Assembly: GCA_928212115.1 (NCBI GenBank)
Contig: CAKMRJ010005412.1
Coordinates: 256,824,104-256,888,103 of the forward strand
From: Lactuca virosa
Taxonomy: Eukaryota > Streptophyta > Magnoliopsida > Asterales > Asteraceae
Length of the DNA stretch: 64,000 nucleotides
Direction: 5' to 3'
In this document: in pieces, positions 1 through 12,167 of the stretch
Position numbering within the stretch: position 1 is the stretch's first letter
How the letters are laid out: every line of letters starts with the position of its first letter
Translations under genes and position numbers: made by a program
Notes under the pieces: model-generated
Told to the model about the DNA's origin: nothing
Seen by the model: the letters and a program-made list of their open reading frames with translations, nothing else
Databases searched by the model: none

Positions 1-3000
1 GTTTTGTTATGACTTTCTTCCTCTACGTTTCCTCTTTTTACTATGTTTTTCTACACTGATGCCCTTTTGGTTTTCCTATTTTCTGACTTATTTTTTTAGC
101 CTTCTATCATCTTTATTCTGAATTTTGTGTGTAGGTTATATTAAAGGTCATACTCAAAGGTTTTAAGGGTTACAACACACAGCGTCTGAGCAAGTACCAA
201 CTTTATTATGAAGTTGTAAGCACATATTCGTCGATTGTTCATTCAGCCCAAGCAGGAGCAAGTACAATTGACCGTCTTCCGGCTTCCCAAAAGGATATTC
301 AGAAGCGACAAGGAGACGGGAGCAGATTCAAAGCAGAAAAATGACATTGAAGGTATTTGCTTAAAAGAAGTGGAGAGATAGAGGGCATAAAATCAAACCC
401 ATAGGTACCTCCTGGTAAGTCTTCTATTCTTTTTCATTTTGTTGCTACTATTCACTTGATCATGAAGTTATAAATTTGTGGATTAATCCTTCAACAAAAA
501 ATTAAGAAAAAAATCTATTCATTTTGTTTATTCCACTTTGTTGTGTTCAATTCAGCCCTAACACATTGCAACCAAGGGTCGACGAATTTGAGAATGTTGG
601 ATAATTACTTCAGACCATGGGAAGGATTTCAAAATGCGTTTCAAACTTCATTTTTTTCTTTAGTTGGAGCTACATTCTTCAGCTTTCTCTCAGGTATACA
701 ATTACTCCACCCTAGGTTACTTCCACCGAGGTATGTAATTAACCAGGATTATTTATATCCCTTTTTATGTTCATGTGACTGATTATTAGTTGTTCATATA
801 GATCCATGTGTTGTTGGGTCACAATATTCTGCATTCCTTTGAGCAGAAAACAAAAAAAAAAGATTAGTCACACCAATAGATTTTACTTTTCAGCATTTTC
901 TCTTTTTTTATTTTTCGTGTTTATTGGTAAGTAAGAGGCGTTACCAATTGGAATTCAATTCCGGTCAAATCCTAATTTTGATTGCAGAAGGGTATGGAAC
1001 CGAATAGCATGGGAATTCAAGAAATACTTGCACATTTGGTAGATTTTTTTTATAAAGCAACTTATTTGAAGATCTTATTTACAGATTTACTGTAGGCTTT
1101 TCTAATTCACAGGATACTTTTTTTTTCGTAAATTAAAATGTGCTCTGGTCACTGTTATAATGGGCAAGGCCCCAGTTTTAAGGAAGGTACTACTTATTTT
1201 TCACGGATAAAATCTGTTGTTGATGATGGCAAAAATGGAAGGTAATACTAATTTTTTCATTCATTTGACTTCTGCCTTTTGATTGTGTGTTCACGGCTGA
1301 TACCTCTATTGACTAAGATGTTTCGTTGCAGGAGATTTGTCAATGAATAAACTTCAAGGTACTATTCCTTTTTTATTTGATTTTCAGTGCATTGTTCACT
1401 CCATTTTTACGTTTGCCCAGTTCGTTTGTCCTTTTGAAGAACAGAGAAACCCGTCATATTTCTATTTGATATAAGCTCTCATTTCCCTAGCTATTGCCGC
1501 TTTCATTTGATTGATTGTTTTTTATTGTCTTCTATTTAGGTGTGAGCATGGGTGTTGTGTATATTGCTACCTGTTCTTTTTTTCTTTTGATGTATACTCA
1601 AATTTTCATATTTTGGACTACACTTGCAACGACTGTTGCTTTGCTTCAGCTTTGAACGGTGATTCCAGAATTTCTTAGTAATTGGTTAATTTTTTACTCC
1701 ACACATGTTTATAATCTGTAATTTTGATATGGTAATCATGATTTTTGATTCATATGGCTATAAATGATTCGACTTTTTTAATATCCTCATAACCTTCAGT
1801 TTTTTTATGACTTTTCAGCTAACAAGTTGCTAATCGGGCTTCATATATAGATAATACGAAGTTTTAACAGATGGTTATTTGATTTGTGCAAAAGGGATAT
1901 TTACGCCAGATTATACAAAGGTAAGAGTTCAATATTTTTGTTTGCTGTTAGAAATGAATAAACATCAAATTCTTACACACAATCTTTTCAATCAAATATT
2001 TAATCATCCAAATAAATTTTATTTTTGTTGGTTTATGATCAAGAAAACATTTTGACCTAATTTGTATTGTTGGTTTGTGAAATCTGGTACTTTTATGAAA
2101 TGTTGAACATGATTGAAGATGTTATGTTGCTTTATATGCTTTCCATTGATATGGGTTTTTGAAGAACATTGAGTTTTTTCACAAAAAGATTCAGGGTATT
2201 TCAGAAGAATTATACTATCTTGAACGAAGATGACATGGCATTAAGGAAGATGACATACCCCAACGCCAGGAAGATAATATCACTAGAATTTGTTCGGTTC
2301 TATTAATCTGAACAGACTCTGCATGTATGTTTTTGTGCGTTTTAAGTGGTAAAGTGTTTAATTTTTTGTGAATAACAAATTATTCTGTATTAACAGCTTC
2401 AATCTTAACACATCTTAAATGAATTTCTTTTTTTGTTTTAATTTCAGTATGCCTTGCTCAATCAAGGAGTAGAATGGAAAATCTAATTTCATGTTAATTT
2501 TGTATAGTTTCTCATCAACTGATATTTGTTTCTTTACAGTTATAAGAAGAAGAGACGTGCTCAATTTGCAACAATCAGCGGACATAAAAATGGTAAATGA
2601 CTCAACCGATATAACTTAAAACAAACTATTAATTAAAATTCAGATCAAAGAAAGCAACAATTGCATTCCAGATTAGCAAAAATTGAAATAGAATGTCCAG
2701 ATTAGCAAAAATTGAAATGGAGTAGAATTGGAACTGCACTTAGCTCTTTTCAACACAGGTCCTGTCCTATGTTTATTTTATTATTAAATTGGGGGTAGGG
2801 GTACGGATGATGGATCATGGGTCCAACTAATTTCTTAATGATATAAAATTAAACAAAAATGAACTAAGGGGCATAATAGTCCTTTTTAAATGGTACAAGG
2901 TCAAAAAATGTTACGAAAGTAGTCAATAAGGACGAAAATTGCAAAAAAAATTCAACTCTTTTTTTTTGAGCTAAATGACTACACTTTGGTCTGTAGCGTC

Positions 3001-4336
3001 GATAGTATATGTCAACAAAATCTACTTAAACATGAATAATATGAAAACCCAATAAAAAAAGTGGTACCGTTTCCCCTAAATTTACTTGCCACATCATGCT
3101 TGGTTTGTAGCGTCCATAAAACGTGCCTTGCACCTTTACTTTCAGGTGACTATACTGATTGCTTAAAGCTCGAAATTTAATCTGTTTTTCATCAATTAGT
3201 TGTATAATTATGTTTGGATATCCGGATTATCGATTTTTCTTATTCGATCATATCAAGATTTTACCGATTCAAGTTTTCTGCACTTTGATTGACATGTATT
3301 CAAGTTAGAACAAGATACAACTAAGCACATGAACTCTTTTGTCAAATTATGGAACCCTTAGCAGTTTGTTTGCAGTTGTTTTGCATGACGAAACAATATT
3401 ACAAATATTGAAATGGAAAACAGATAAGTCGCAAAGAACAGACTATTTAATTTTTCATGCTGTTGATTTACCCATTTTTGAAATTATTTGCAGCTGTTGT
3501 GTCAATTGAGGAATTAGGGATTTGTGACTGTAATTTTTTCATGGATTTTCTTTCATGTTTCTACACCCAACTGTTCGATGAAATGCCTAGAAGACTTTAC
3601 TATTTGTTTATCATGGGTATATTTTGATTTGTGAAGAGTTTTCAAGACAAACATGATGAAAGGTATGCATAATTTTCCAATCCTACGTTTTTGATTCCTA
3701 AACATAATCTTATTTTCTTTTAAAGAAAATGATAAATGAAAGACCTTTTTTATAGATACAGTTTAAATGATTAACAGAACAAATGCAGTCACTTATTAAG
3801 GGCTGGAAAAGTTTGAACAGGAATTAGCTGCATCTACTAATGGTTTCCTTGTCTTTGAAGTTTTTCAAAAGGTAAATGGATAAGACTTCTTATGAAGTTA
3901 CTTTTAATTTTTATAATTTTATATATAATAAATGCTATGTTAGAAATTTAATCATTTCATCAACATTGCTGAATCAGAAATGGCATATGTAACAACTTTG
4001 TACTATGTGGTGCCAATAACAAGTAAAAGCCCTTTTAATTAAAGTATATAGTTAATCATTGGTATTATATAATAACATTTTTGCTTTATAAAGTGTAGTT
4101 CATTTTTTTTCAAGGTAGCAATAGTTATGGATTGGAAATGCATATTGGTGAAGCTCCTGTTCGTTGCCCTTTTAAACAAGGTAATGTAAAGTTTGCCATT
4201 TTTTGCATTTTACGGAGACACCGAAGAACATGGAAGTATAGCTACCTTATTTTCTCAAATTAAATGCTTTGGGTTGTAAATAAAACCTTTTTCAAATTCT
4301 TATCTAACCCGGGCGAAGCCCGAGATCCTTTTCTAG
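1..4336 (+). mobile_element. Helitron-like element, 3' part (5' end not found)
   Basis: The diagnostic part is the right end: CCGGGC-gaa-GCCCG hairpin at about 4309-4323, then about 10 nt, then CTAG at 4333-4336 followed by T. This matches the plant Helitron 3' rule (hairpin, CTRR, insertion 5' of T). No 5' TC terminus was found, so the start lies outside the window or is too diverged, and part of this interval may be host DNA. The interior is AT-rich with scattered exon-like pieces bounded by splice-like sites. One open stretch at about 133-343 (preceded by gtgtag) encodes about 70 residues including SKYQLYYEVVSTYSSIVHSA, which I do not recognise. No Rep/helicase is visible, so the element would be non-autonomous, possibly with captured host fragments. 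Confidence 0.5.
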
Positions 4337-4337
4337 T
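4305..4337 (+). other. Helitron 3' terminus (hairpin + CTAG|T)
   Basis: GC-rich stem CCGGGC/GCCCG with a gaa loop in AT-rich surroundings, ending CTAG before a T. This is the expected structure of a Helitron 3' end. Confidence 0.65.
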
Positions 4338-4789
4338 TAACAAATGATAATTATGGGGCCTAATTCTATAGTTATTCATTTATGCAGCCCAACTAATTTA
4401 ATCAAGGGAATACCTGGCTCTCTCTCAGGCGACGCAAAAAGGAAGCAGCCAACGCTTCTTCTTGCAATACTCACGCTCATCGGAAGGCACGACTCTAAGA
4501 GCCAAGATATCTGGTGTTTCTCTTTGGACTGCACTTATATCCATTCCCATGGCCACTTATTGATCTCCTTCACTTCTTTCCTGGTCGCCAGAAGCTGAAA
4601 CCTCGCCGGAAAGGCTGTGAATCGAGTCACAGGAGCACGGAGTACCTCGATACCCACACATCCTTACATTATCACACTACATCGGGATTTCCTTGTTATT
4701 ACAATTTTCAATGGTAGACATATCGAGAATAACAGAAATATTCTAACTAATGGGTTATCGAAGGTTAAACGAAAAAAAGTGGGTCGTCA

Positions 4790-5039
4790 GAAATCTCTCT
4801 TTCCTCTCCAGCTCTCTCTCCAAGCGGCGCTTATTTGCAAACCCTAAAGTCTCATTACGAATTTGTATAAGAAATTGAGCATGGGAATCGTTTTCTTTCA
4901 AAAAGGATCGGTTTTCACAGTTTCCAAATGGAGAAAAAGCTACAATCTGCAGCGACGTGATGCAGGGGGAAGAGGACACCGGTTTAGTAGTTTGGCGGAT
5001 ATGTTCCTCGAAAATCCCTATTTCACCCAAAATCTAAAT
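4790..5039 (+). pseudogene. Possible 5' UTR and first exon of a host gene, cut by the foldback element
   Basis: A pyrimidine-rich leader (TCTCTCTTTCCTCTCCAGCT, about 4793-4812) and AAACCCTAAA (about 4838) resemble a plant 5' UTR. The ATG at 4881 opens a frame MGIVFFQKGSVFTVSKW..., basic and rich in Ser/Arg, which runs to residue 53 and then enters the foldback element at 5040, where it soon stops. After the element, the duplicated target is followed by AT-rich DNA without an obvious continuation. I do not recognise the protein. It may be a gene remnant broken by the insertion, or chance coding potential. The upstream stretch 4337-4790 holds short open frames but no family I can name. Confidence 0.25.
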
Positions 5040-6086
5040 GAGAAAATTCATGAAATAACCAAAAGTTAGGGAGAATAAATTTGAGTTTTGAAAAATAACC
5101 ACGATAACTGCGGAGGAGGCTCTGCGGATTCCATTAATCATCTGAGGAACGATGCACAATATTGAGGAAATAACGTGACACCACTAAATGAAAAAAAAAT
5201 TTCGTGGGTATAATGGTTCCGTAGAGGTGGCTCTGCAGTTCCGTTGTACACCTCTACGGATCTATAATATCTCTGAAGAATTGGTAGCGAAAAATTTGAA
5301 CATTTTTTTAAAAGATCCGTAGATGATTATTGCGATCCGTAGATGTGTACAATGGATCTGCAGAGCCACTTCTGCGGAACCATTATAGCCACAATTTTTT
5401 TTTTGTCATTTAGTGGTGTCACATCATTTGTATATTATTATGCATCGTTTCTCAGATGATTAAAGGGATCCGCAAAGCCCCTCTACGGATCTCGTGGTCA
5501 TTTTCCAAAACTCAAAATTTCTTGGTTAATACCTTAAAACACCCATAACTTTTGGTTATTTAATGAAATAACCAAATGTTAGGGGGCATGAAATTTTGAG
5601 TTTTGAAAAAAGACCACGAGATCTGCGGAGGGGGCCTGCGGATTCCATTAATCATTTGAGGAACGATGCACAATACTGAGGAAATAACGTGACACCACTA
5701 AATGACAAAAAAAATATCATGGCTATAATGGTTCCGTAGAGGTAGCTCTGCAGATCGTTGTACACCTCTGCGGATCTATAATAGCTCTGAAGAATTGGTA
5801 GCGAAAAATTTGAACATTTTTTTTAAAGATCTGCAGATGATTATAGCGATCCGTAGAGGTGTACAATGGATCCGCAGAGCCACCTCTGCGGAACCATTAT
5901 AGCCACAATTTTTTTTGTCATTTAGTGGTGTCACGTCATTTCTATAGTATTATGCATCGTTCCTCAGAGGATTAAAGAGATTCGCAGAGCCCTTCTACGG
6001 ATCTCGTGGTCATTTTTCAAAACTCAAAATTTATTGGTTAATTCCTTAAAACACCCATAACTTTTGGTTATTTCGTGAATTTTCTC
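5040..6086. mobile_element. Foldback / MULE-like element made of two tandem palindromic units
   Basis: The termini are inverted: GAGAAAATTCATGAAATAAC at 5040 and its complement ending GAATTTTCTC at 6086. The flanks repeat ATCTAAAT (5032-5039 and 6088-6095), 8 of 9 positions if the 9-mers aATCTAAAT/gATCTAAAT are compared, as for Mutator-like elements. The interior is two tandem units of about 515 bp (5040-5560 and 5561-6086). Each unit is itself an imperfect palindrome folding around about 5290 and 5800. Arms contain repeated CTACGGATC/GATCCGTAG and TGACACCACTAAATGA/TCATTTAGTGGTGTCA. There is no coding capacity. Confidence 0.7.
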
Positions 6087-6252
6087 GATCTAAATTGTCT
6101 TCCAAAGTAACTTTCTAAAATTACCCAATGGATCCTAAACTTAAACACTATGCTTATTTCAAATAACTAGATTAATTTAATAATTTTGTTTATTATTACA
6201 ATTATCATTAATATCATTAATATTATCGTTGCTGTTGTTAGTAATATTATTA

Positions 6253-9014
6253 TTAGTAGGTTACATCCCGTGGAAACCACGGGTAAAAGATTCATAAAAT
6301 TAAATTAAATTAACATTGAAATTCATAAAATTTAAATGCAAAATAAAAGAAATTTTCTAGCTTTATAAAGGAAAATTTTCTCATAAAAGAAATTTGACAA
6401 TTTGAAGCCATAAAGTCTTTTTGATTTTTGACTATTCGAAAGATTCATAAAATTAAATTAAATTAACATTGAAATTCATAAAATTTAAATGCAAAATAAA
6501 AGAAATTCGCTTTCTTTATAGAGGAAAATTTTCTCATAAAAGAAATTTGACAATTTTAAGCCATAAAGTCTTTTTGATTTTTTACTATTGGCAAAACAAA
6601 TAGCTTCGGCAAATAACACTCATGTGAAATGGAGAGTTTTGACAAACATGTTTTTACTCATTTACTTCATGGACTCTTTGACCCATATTTCACCAACCTG
6701 TAAAATAAAGAAAAACCAAAATATGTGAAACAAATACATGTTGCTTTTCTTGGTTTCAAAAGTTTCAAATTTTTTAGATATATCCATTAAACAAATATTA
6801 AATTCAAGGGAGTAAACATTAAGATGTTTCACATTTTAGAAATTTGAAAGTAATGTTGAAAAAACAATTAATATAATTTCATATTATTATCCTTTCTATG
6901 CAGAGACAGAAACCGCTAAAAGTCGATAAACTTGCCATGGATATAAAAGAAAAATAAGCAATCCATTGTGTAACCATGTGACATTCCACATCATCTAAAA
7001 GAATTAAAAAAAAATCATTTTTTCAAAGTATGATGCTATTATTGAACTTTTTTTCAAAGTTCAATGCTATTAATGAAATTCGTTTCAAAACACTATCATA
7101 CAAATGAGCATCAAGGTAAACGTTTTTCTTGGTTGTTTCACTTTCATCATCCGTATGAGCTAAAAAACGTGCTGTCATATTACATCATTGTTCTAATGAC
7201 AACTGGACTTATTACCTCAGTGTTTCACTTTCATCATTTGTAGGAGCTTTCATTTCATTGAACTGTTGGTCGACAGCTGGCACCATCTTTAGATGTATCT
7301 GCCAAGAGAGATGTTATTAGGCATGTAAATGGTGACAACAACAACATAACTTAAATTGAATACTAAATACAAATTAAATGTATATGTTGTTTTTTAATGT
7401 TATAATATTGAACTCACTTGTACAAAATATTTCTATTATGATTTCAACAGTTTAAATACTTAATTGAAAAAAAAAACAACAAAAACATCAAACACGCCCA
7501 AAGTAAAAGATACCCGTAGGTAATATATTATATCCACTAAAACCACCATGAACCAAAATACTAAGAAGGGGGCATATAAACACTTCAAAATACAACTTCC
7601 AAGGCCTAAGTATCAGTTGTATTAACAAAAACATATTTAGACATCCAACCACCACCATCATCTGGTGTTACATCGTATTTCACCATCCTACAATTACCAT
7701 TCAATTGCACATGGATACAACTATAATTATTTTAGAACTTGACATGTACACATGCATTCTCCATTTCTTTGTAAATATGGAAAACACATAAGCTTAAGAG
7801 AAAAGTATTCACATATTTTATGTCCTATATAACAAACAGAACCTAAAAAAATTGATATCAAAGAGAAATAGGATCTACTTGGGCTCATTGTCACCAAATA
7901 CCCGATCCAAGTTGTCACCGTATATACCAGCATCGTATGTCCACTTTCAACCTATCACAATCCTTATTTCATTAAAACACTAAATCTTATGTTAAGCAAC
8001 TATTATCTTTATGGATACATAAATCAAGATTTAAGTCACCTGAAAGCATTAAGGACCAGGACATGTGGCATGAGACCCTTAAAAAATGAATACAATTGCT
8101 TTAACAAGATCAACAAAAGATGGAAGTGTTCTCTCTTGCCTATAAGAATTACTTTTTGAAAAAATTAAGCAACCAATTCACTTCATTTATCCTCTCATGC
8201 CCCTCACAACAACAACATAAATTTAAAAGGGAACCAAACAACAATTAAATCCATTTTTTTCACTAAATGAAAAATTAATATATCAAGAACATGGAAGAAA
8301 AAAAAACATCCCGATCTATAAGTGAAATTTTGATCCATATATTGGTTGCACCAACTAGAATAGTGACATAATCATCAACGATGTTGATTTTGGAGTAAAA
8401 AGTAAGAAGCTAGAGAATCAAGAAGAAAGACATGACTGCAGGTCAATGCAATGAGAATTAAAAAGAAAGCTTGATAGACCGAACCTGGTATGAACATCAA
8501 TAAAAAACCAGGAATAAAAGTTGAACTTCGTATCGATCTTAGCAGAAAATCTGGAATAAAAATCAAAAATATATATGAAACTAATATATTTAACAACAAA
8601 ATTACACACTTTCACACAAATATACATACATATACACACCTAATTACACAAACACGTGTATATAGATAGATAAACAGATGCACGACAGATACATACAAAT
8701 GAACATAGATGCATACAAAATCCACATAGCAATATAAGCGAAGACTTAAGCGAGAGAATGAGAGACACAAATAGCGCCCCATAGTGTTATAAAGAATAAG
8801 AATGGAATCCTGATTAAAACCCTAGGATAGTAAGAATCACAAGCCTGATTTATCGCCTACAATTTTGAAACTTCCATTGTATTTTATGCGATGATTTAGG
8901 AAGAAAGGGAATTTACTGGAAATGAAAGCATTTTAAGGGTAAAATGGTAAAATCACTTTGAACGAAAATCTGATGGAGAAATGCCACGTGGCTGTTAGGG
9001 AGTCTTTTATTAGA
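6253..9014 (-). mobile_element. Non-autonomous Helitron (minus strand)
   Basis: Read on the minus strand, the 5' end is A|TCTAATAAAAGACTCCC at 9014, followed by CCACGTGGCA, a motif I associate with plant Helitron 5' ends. The 3' end has the stem CCCGTGG-ttt-CCACGGG (about 6266-6283), then CTAA at 6256-6253 and a flanking T at 6252. Insertion between A and T is as expected. There is no Rep/helicase frame. The interior is AT-rich with short meaningless frames and one 153 bp tandem duplication near the 3' end. Confidence 0.6.
6286..6590. repeat. 153 bp tandem duplication
   Basis: Two adjacent copies start AAAGATTCATAAAATTAAAT at 6286 and 6439, with few differences. They lie just inside the 3' hairpin of the minus-strand Helitron. 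Confidence 0.85.
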
Positions 9015-9262
9015 TAGGAATATTATTATGTGACAATCCGAAAATTTCTATCTTGTAAGTCAATTCAATCAATCAAAAGGCAGGCTCGTTTCTGTTATCT
9101 TTTAGCCTTGTTAAGGGTCTGTTTGAGAGTTTCTAAGCCTAGTACACTCAAGGATTGTGTGTTAGGAAGAATTAACTTGAGTTCTATGAGTTTCAATCAA
9201 GCCGGAAACACCATCAAAATGAGTTCACGGTCGTGAACCCTCACTTGGCCATGAACTACTCA

Positions 9263-9274
9263 TATATATAAAAG
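9263..9274 (+). promoter_or_regulatory. TATA box of LTR E
   Basis: TATATATAAAAG lies 25 bp after the first palindrome and is followed by a pyrimidine-rich stretch, as expected for a plant pol II LTR promoter. Confidence 0.5.
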
Positions 9275-9458
9275 GTTGGTTCATTTTTCTTCATTTCTCT
9301 AAAATCCAGCCGTGAACATCCCTTTCTCTCTCAACTATCTTCAACCGTGAACACTCCAAAGGCTTCCAATAAGTAAGTATCTCATCTATCTTCTTGTTGT
9401 CCATTAGAAACACTAGATTCCACCCTTGAAACAACACTTCATTGCATGATCTTCAAGA

Positions 9459-9690
9459 GTTCACGGCCGTGAACCCTTCATGGGACCATGAACCGTTCAT
9501 AGAATCATGCATGGGCCGTGAACACTTCAAGTGTTCTTGGCCGTGAACACCACAAAGATCGTGAACCTCCATCCATGGCCGTAAACCATTTATAGGATCA
9601 AGGTTGGGCCGTGAACACATCATGTGTTCTATGGCCGTGAACCCTTCTAAGGCCGTGAACACTCCTTGTGTGGCCATGAACACCCTTCAT
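9459..9690. repeat. Palindrome cluster GTTCACGGCCGTGAAC (LTR E)
   Basis: A perfect 16 bp palindrome at 9459-9474 is followed by about eight full or half copies (GGCCGTGAAC, GGCCATGAAC) at irregular spacing of about 20-40 bp. It lies about 200 bp downstream of the TATA box. Confidence 0.85.
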
Positions 9691-10197
9691 TCAATCATAT
9701 GTGATTCTAACACTCCATTGAGAGTGTTTCCTAGTTCCTAAGGTTGTTTCCCTTACACTTTAGTGGTTATAAACACTAATTGTATGCCTATATATGTCAT
9801 TTAGGACTCGTTTGTGTCTCGGGACTTCATTCGTGGAACTTCTCATCCTTACTCGAATCTTTAATTGAATCGCCCACATAAGGTGAGTTCATACCCCTAT
9901 AATCTATCTTTTAAATGTTTTTAAATGCTTTTATGGGGGGGGGGGAATACAAGTTGAACACAATAATATTGTGTAAATATTTACCTGTGATATCAATCAC
10001 ATTAAAGAATCTCTTATGCTTTGTAAATGATTAAATCAATCCAAAAACTCTTTTATAAAGATGTTAGATCGTTGCTTATAAAACTCCATTTTAAAGTACA
10101 TGTTTAACTCAGTAGCTAGTTGAGTCTTTTGTACAGGCCAGTAACAGTTCAAAAAAACATACTAGTAAACTATAATAGGTATAGTTTAGGGTTCAGT

Positions 10198-10320
10198 TCA
10201 TACTATAACTAGAACAGGAAGGAACATACTATAACTAGAACAGGAAGGAACATACTATAACTAGAACAGGAAGGAACATACTATAACTAGAACATGAAGG
10301 AACATACTATAACAAGAACA
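10198..10320. repeat. 26 bp minisatellite (LTR E)
   Basis: Nearly identical copies of CATACTATAACTAGAACAGG plus AAGGAA, about 4.8 units. It is the half-unit of the 53 bp minisatellite of LTR A on the opposite strand. Confidence 0.9.
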
Positions 10321-10799
10321 AGATAACATTTATGTAAGCCACTACTTCATGGCATAACAATATACTTGTTGTGTCATGTTGTGTAACCAGAGTCTCCTGG
10401 AGGGAGAGCGTGAGTTTGTGTCACACCCCAAAACCGGAACGACGGAAACGTTCGGGGGTGGAGGACGTCATGTTTAGTATCACAAGTCATGCATCATAGT
10501 AATCAAAGTAACTGTAACAACGTAAATTTTCAAAACAATTTTTCATTTTTAAATCATACTTTCAATCACAAAACATAATGTATCCACTGTGTCATAACAA
10601 AACATGTCCCAGAATCTCAATAACATAAACTCCATAAGTGTGTACGGATCATGTCGGCGCCTTTCCGCGATCCTCGCTAGTACCTGAAACACACATCATA
10701 ACAACTGTAAGCATAAATGCTTAGTGAGTTCCCCAAGATACCTCATACAACACATACGCCTTTCCAGGCCATAACTCTGTAGGATCTTCTGATCCATGT

Positions 10800-11090
10800 G
10801 TCTCAGGGGACTTCCGTCCCGAATCCCGGTAGACCTTCCGGTCCTACCCGTATCGACCTTCCGGTCCGTAACCTCTTGACCTTCCAGTCCATATCATCGT
10901 GACCTTCCGGTCCATATCATTTTGACCTTCCGGTCCTTACCATACATAACATACATAACACATACATATCACGTAACCGCATATAGCACATACATCTCAT
11001 AGCATACAAGACCTTCCGGTCACACATATCACATAACCGCATATAGCACATACATCATAGCATACAAGACCTTCCGGTCACACATAGGTA
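10800..11090. repeat. GACC-TTCC-GGTC hairpin minisatellite (LTR B, left)
   Basis: About seven copies of GACCTTCCGGTC, some with a substitution, at about 24 bp spacing and then more widely. On the element RNA (minus strand) it reads GACC-GGAA-GGTC, a stem with a GNRA-type loop. The same array is at about 24266-24545 in the right LTR. Confidence 0.85.
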
Positions 11091-11329
11091 CCCTTCCAGG
11101 TACAGTACAGTGAGAAGACTCACCTCAATGAAGTCGGATAAACTTTCGTGCTCAACGTCCCGACTTAGCCTCCTCCTATTATTCAAATAACATCCCCGAT
11201 CAATATTCTCTCATGATCTCATCTCTACAGATTGGGTAGAAGGCCATTCTACCCTTCCCTGAACTCTCTTGAATCAGTCTTGACCAGAACCCTAAGGTCA
11301 ACGAAAGTCAACGGTCAAACTTTGACCCG

Positions 11330-11497
11330 ACTCGTCGAGTGCACAAGGGCGACTCGGCGAGTCCATGCGGGTCCTCTGAATCCTTTCAGCCTCTCTTGGC
11401 TCGTCGAGTCATCCTTCCACTCGACGGGTTACACCTGCCACGAATCGCGGGGCAACCCCGACTCGACTCGTCGAGTCCACTTATGGACTCGGCGAGT
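11330..11497. repeat. ACTCGNCGAGT palindrome cluster (LTR B, promoter-distal)
   Basis: Four exact ACTCG[T/G]CGAGT copies (11330, 11352, 11466, 11487) plus two one-mismatch copies (11399, 11419). Confidence 0.9.
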
Positions 11498-12040
11498 TGC
11501 TCCCTTAACAACTCTCAAATGACCTTCTGAGGTCAGATCTACTTCTCTAAACTATAGATCTGGCCTTCAAGTGCTCAAAGGTCACGTAAAGGTGCAACCT
11601 TTACGTGCATGCAACCCACATCAAGTCATAAATGAAGAAATAACTCTAAAAATGGCAACCTAGTCTCCAATCCTCCATGAACAAGCATAAAGCAGAATGG
11701 GAAAGGTTCTCTGGACCTCTATGGGTCCAGATCTGAGGCCTAACCCAGCAAGGGACCATAAACTCGACTCTTCAAGCCTTCAAAGGTTATAGAAAACCCT
11801 AAATCATAGATCTTAACCCAAAACAGAAAGGAAGTTCGATTTGATATCTCAATAGTGTAGATCTGAACTTGAAAACCCTGGATCCACAGCTCCCTTGACC
11901 TCCTCTTGTTGGAAACCACTTCTCTTTTGCTAAAACACTCAAGAAATGGTGAATTAGCCTTTCTCTAGCACCACAAACGCTCTCTCTCTCTCTAGGGTTT
12001 CTTAGGGGTGTATTGGCTGCAAATGGAGGCCATAAAGGCC

Positions 12041-12050
12041 TTTAAATAGG
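12041..12050 (-). promoter_or_regulatory. TATA-like box CCTATTTAAA of LTR B
   Basis: Minus-strand CCTATTTAAA, the same core as LTRs G and H (CCTATTTAAG) and F2 (CCTATATAAG), and in the same position relative to the palindromes. Confidence 0.5.
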
Positions 12051-12090
12051 GCACATGCCCCGAGAATTAGGGTTTCACTTAACAGCGCGG

Positions 12091-12167
12091 ACTCGCCGAG
12101 TCCACGCATCGACTCGTCGAGTCCTTCATTAAATCAGACAAGAAATGCGCGCTCCTACTCGGCGAGT
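12091..12167. repeat. ACTCGNCGAGT palindrome cluster (LTR B, promoter-proximal)
   Basis: Copies at 12091, 12112 and 12157, directly upstream of the TATA-like box on the minus strand. Confidence 0.9.

Larger units (their letters stand above)
9029..10418 (+). mobile_element. Solo LTR E, first part (split by element A)
   Basis: It begins TGTGACAATCCG at 9029, the same LTR family as element A in the opposite orientation. It holds the U3 palindrome GTTCACGGTCGTGAAC (9223-9238), a TATA box (9263-9274), a dense GGCCGTGAAC cluster (9459-9690), an 11 nt G run near 9935, and a 26 bp minisatellite. It stops at GTTTG (10414-10418), where A is inserted. It continues at 34526. Outer flanks TATTA (9024-9028) and TTTTA (36172-36176) match at 4 of 5 bases. 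No partner LTR is present, hence a solo LTR. Confidence 0.8.

Noticed and set aside
543..782. 79-codon frame in the first Helitron-like region as a gene
   Set aside because: No recognisable family, no clear splice partner, AT-rich context; kept only as part of the element description.
9935..9945. G run as a telomere-like or G-quadruplex tract
   Set aside because: It is a single homopolymer within LTR E; the homologous site in A (about 26987) is a C run of variable length, typical of slippage.
11232..11530. Open frames of 63-96 codons repeated at 24697-24995
   Set aside because: They are the two LTR copies of element B read through the palindrome cluster; duplication explains the conservation.
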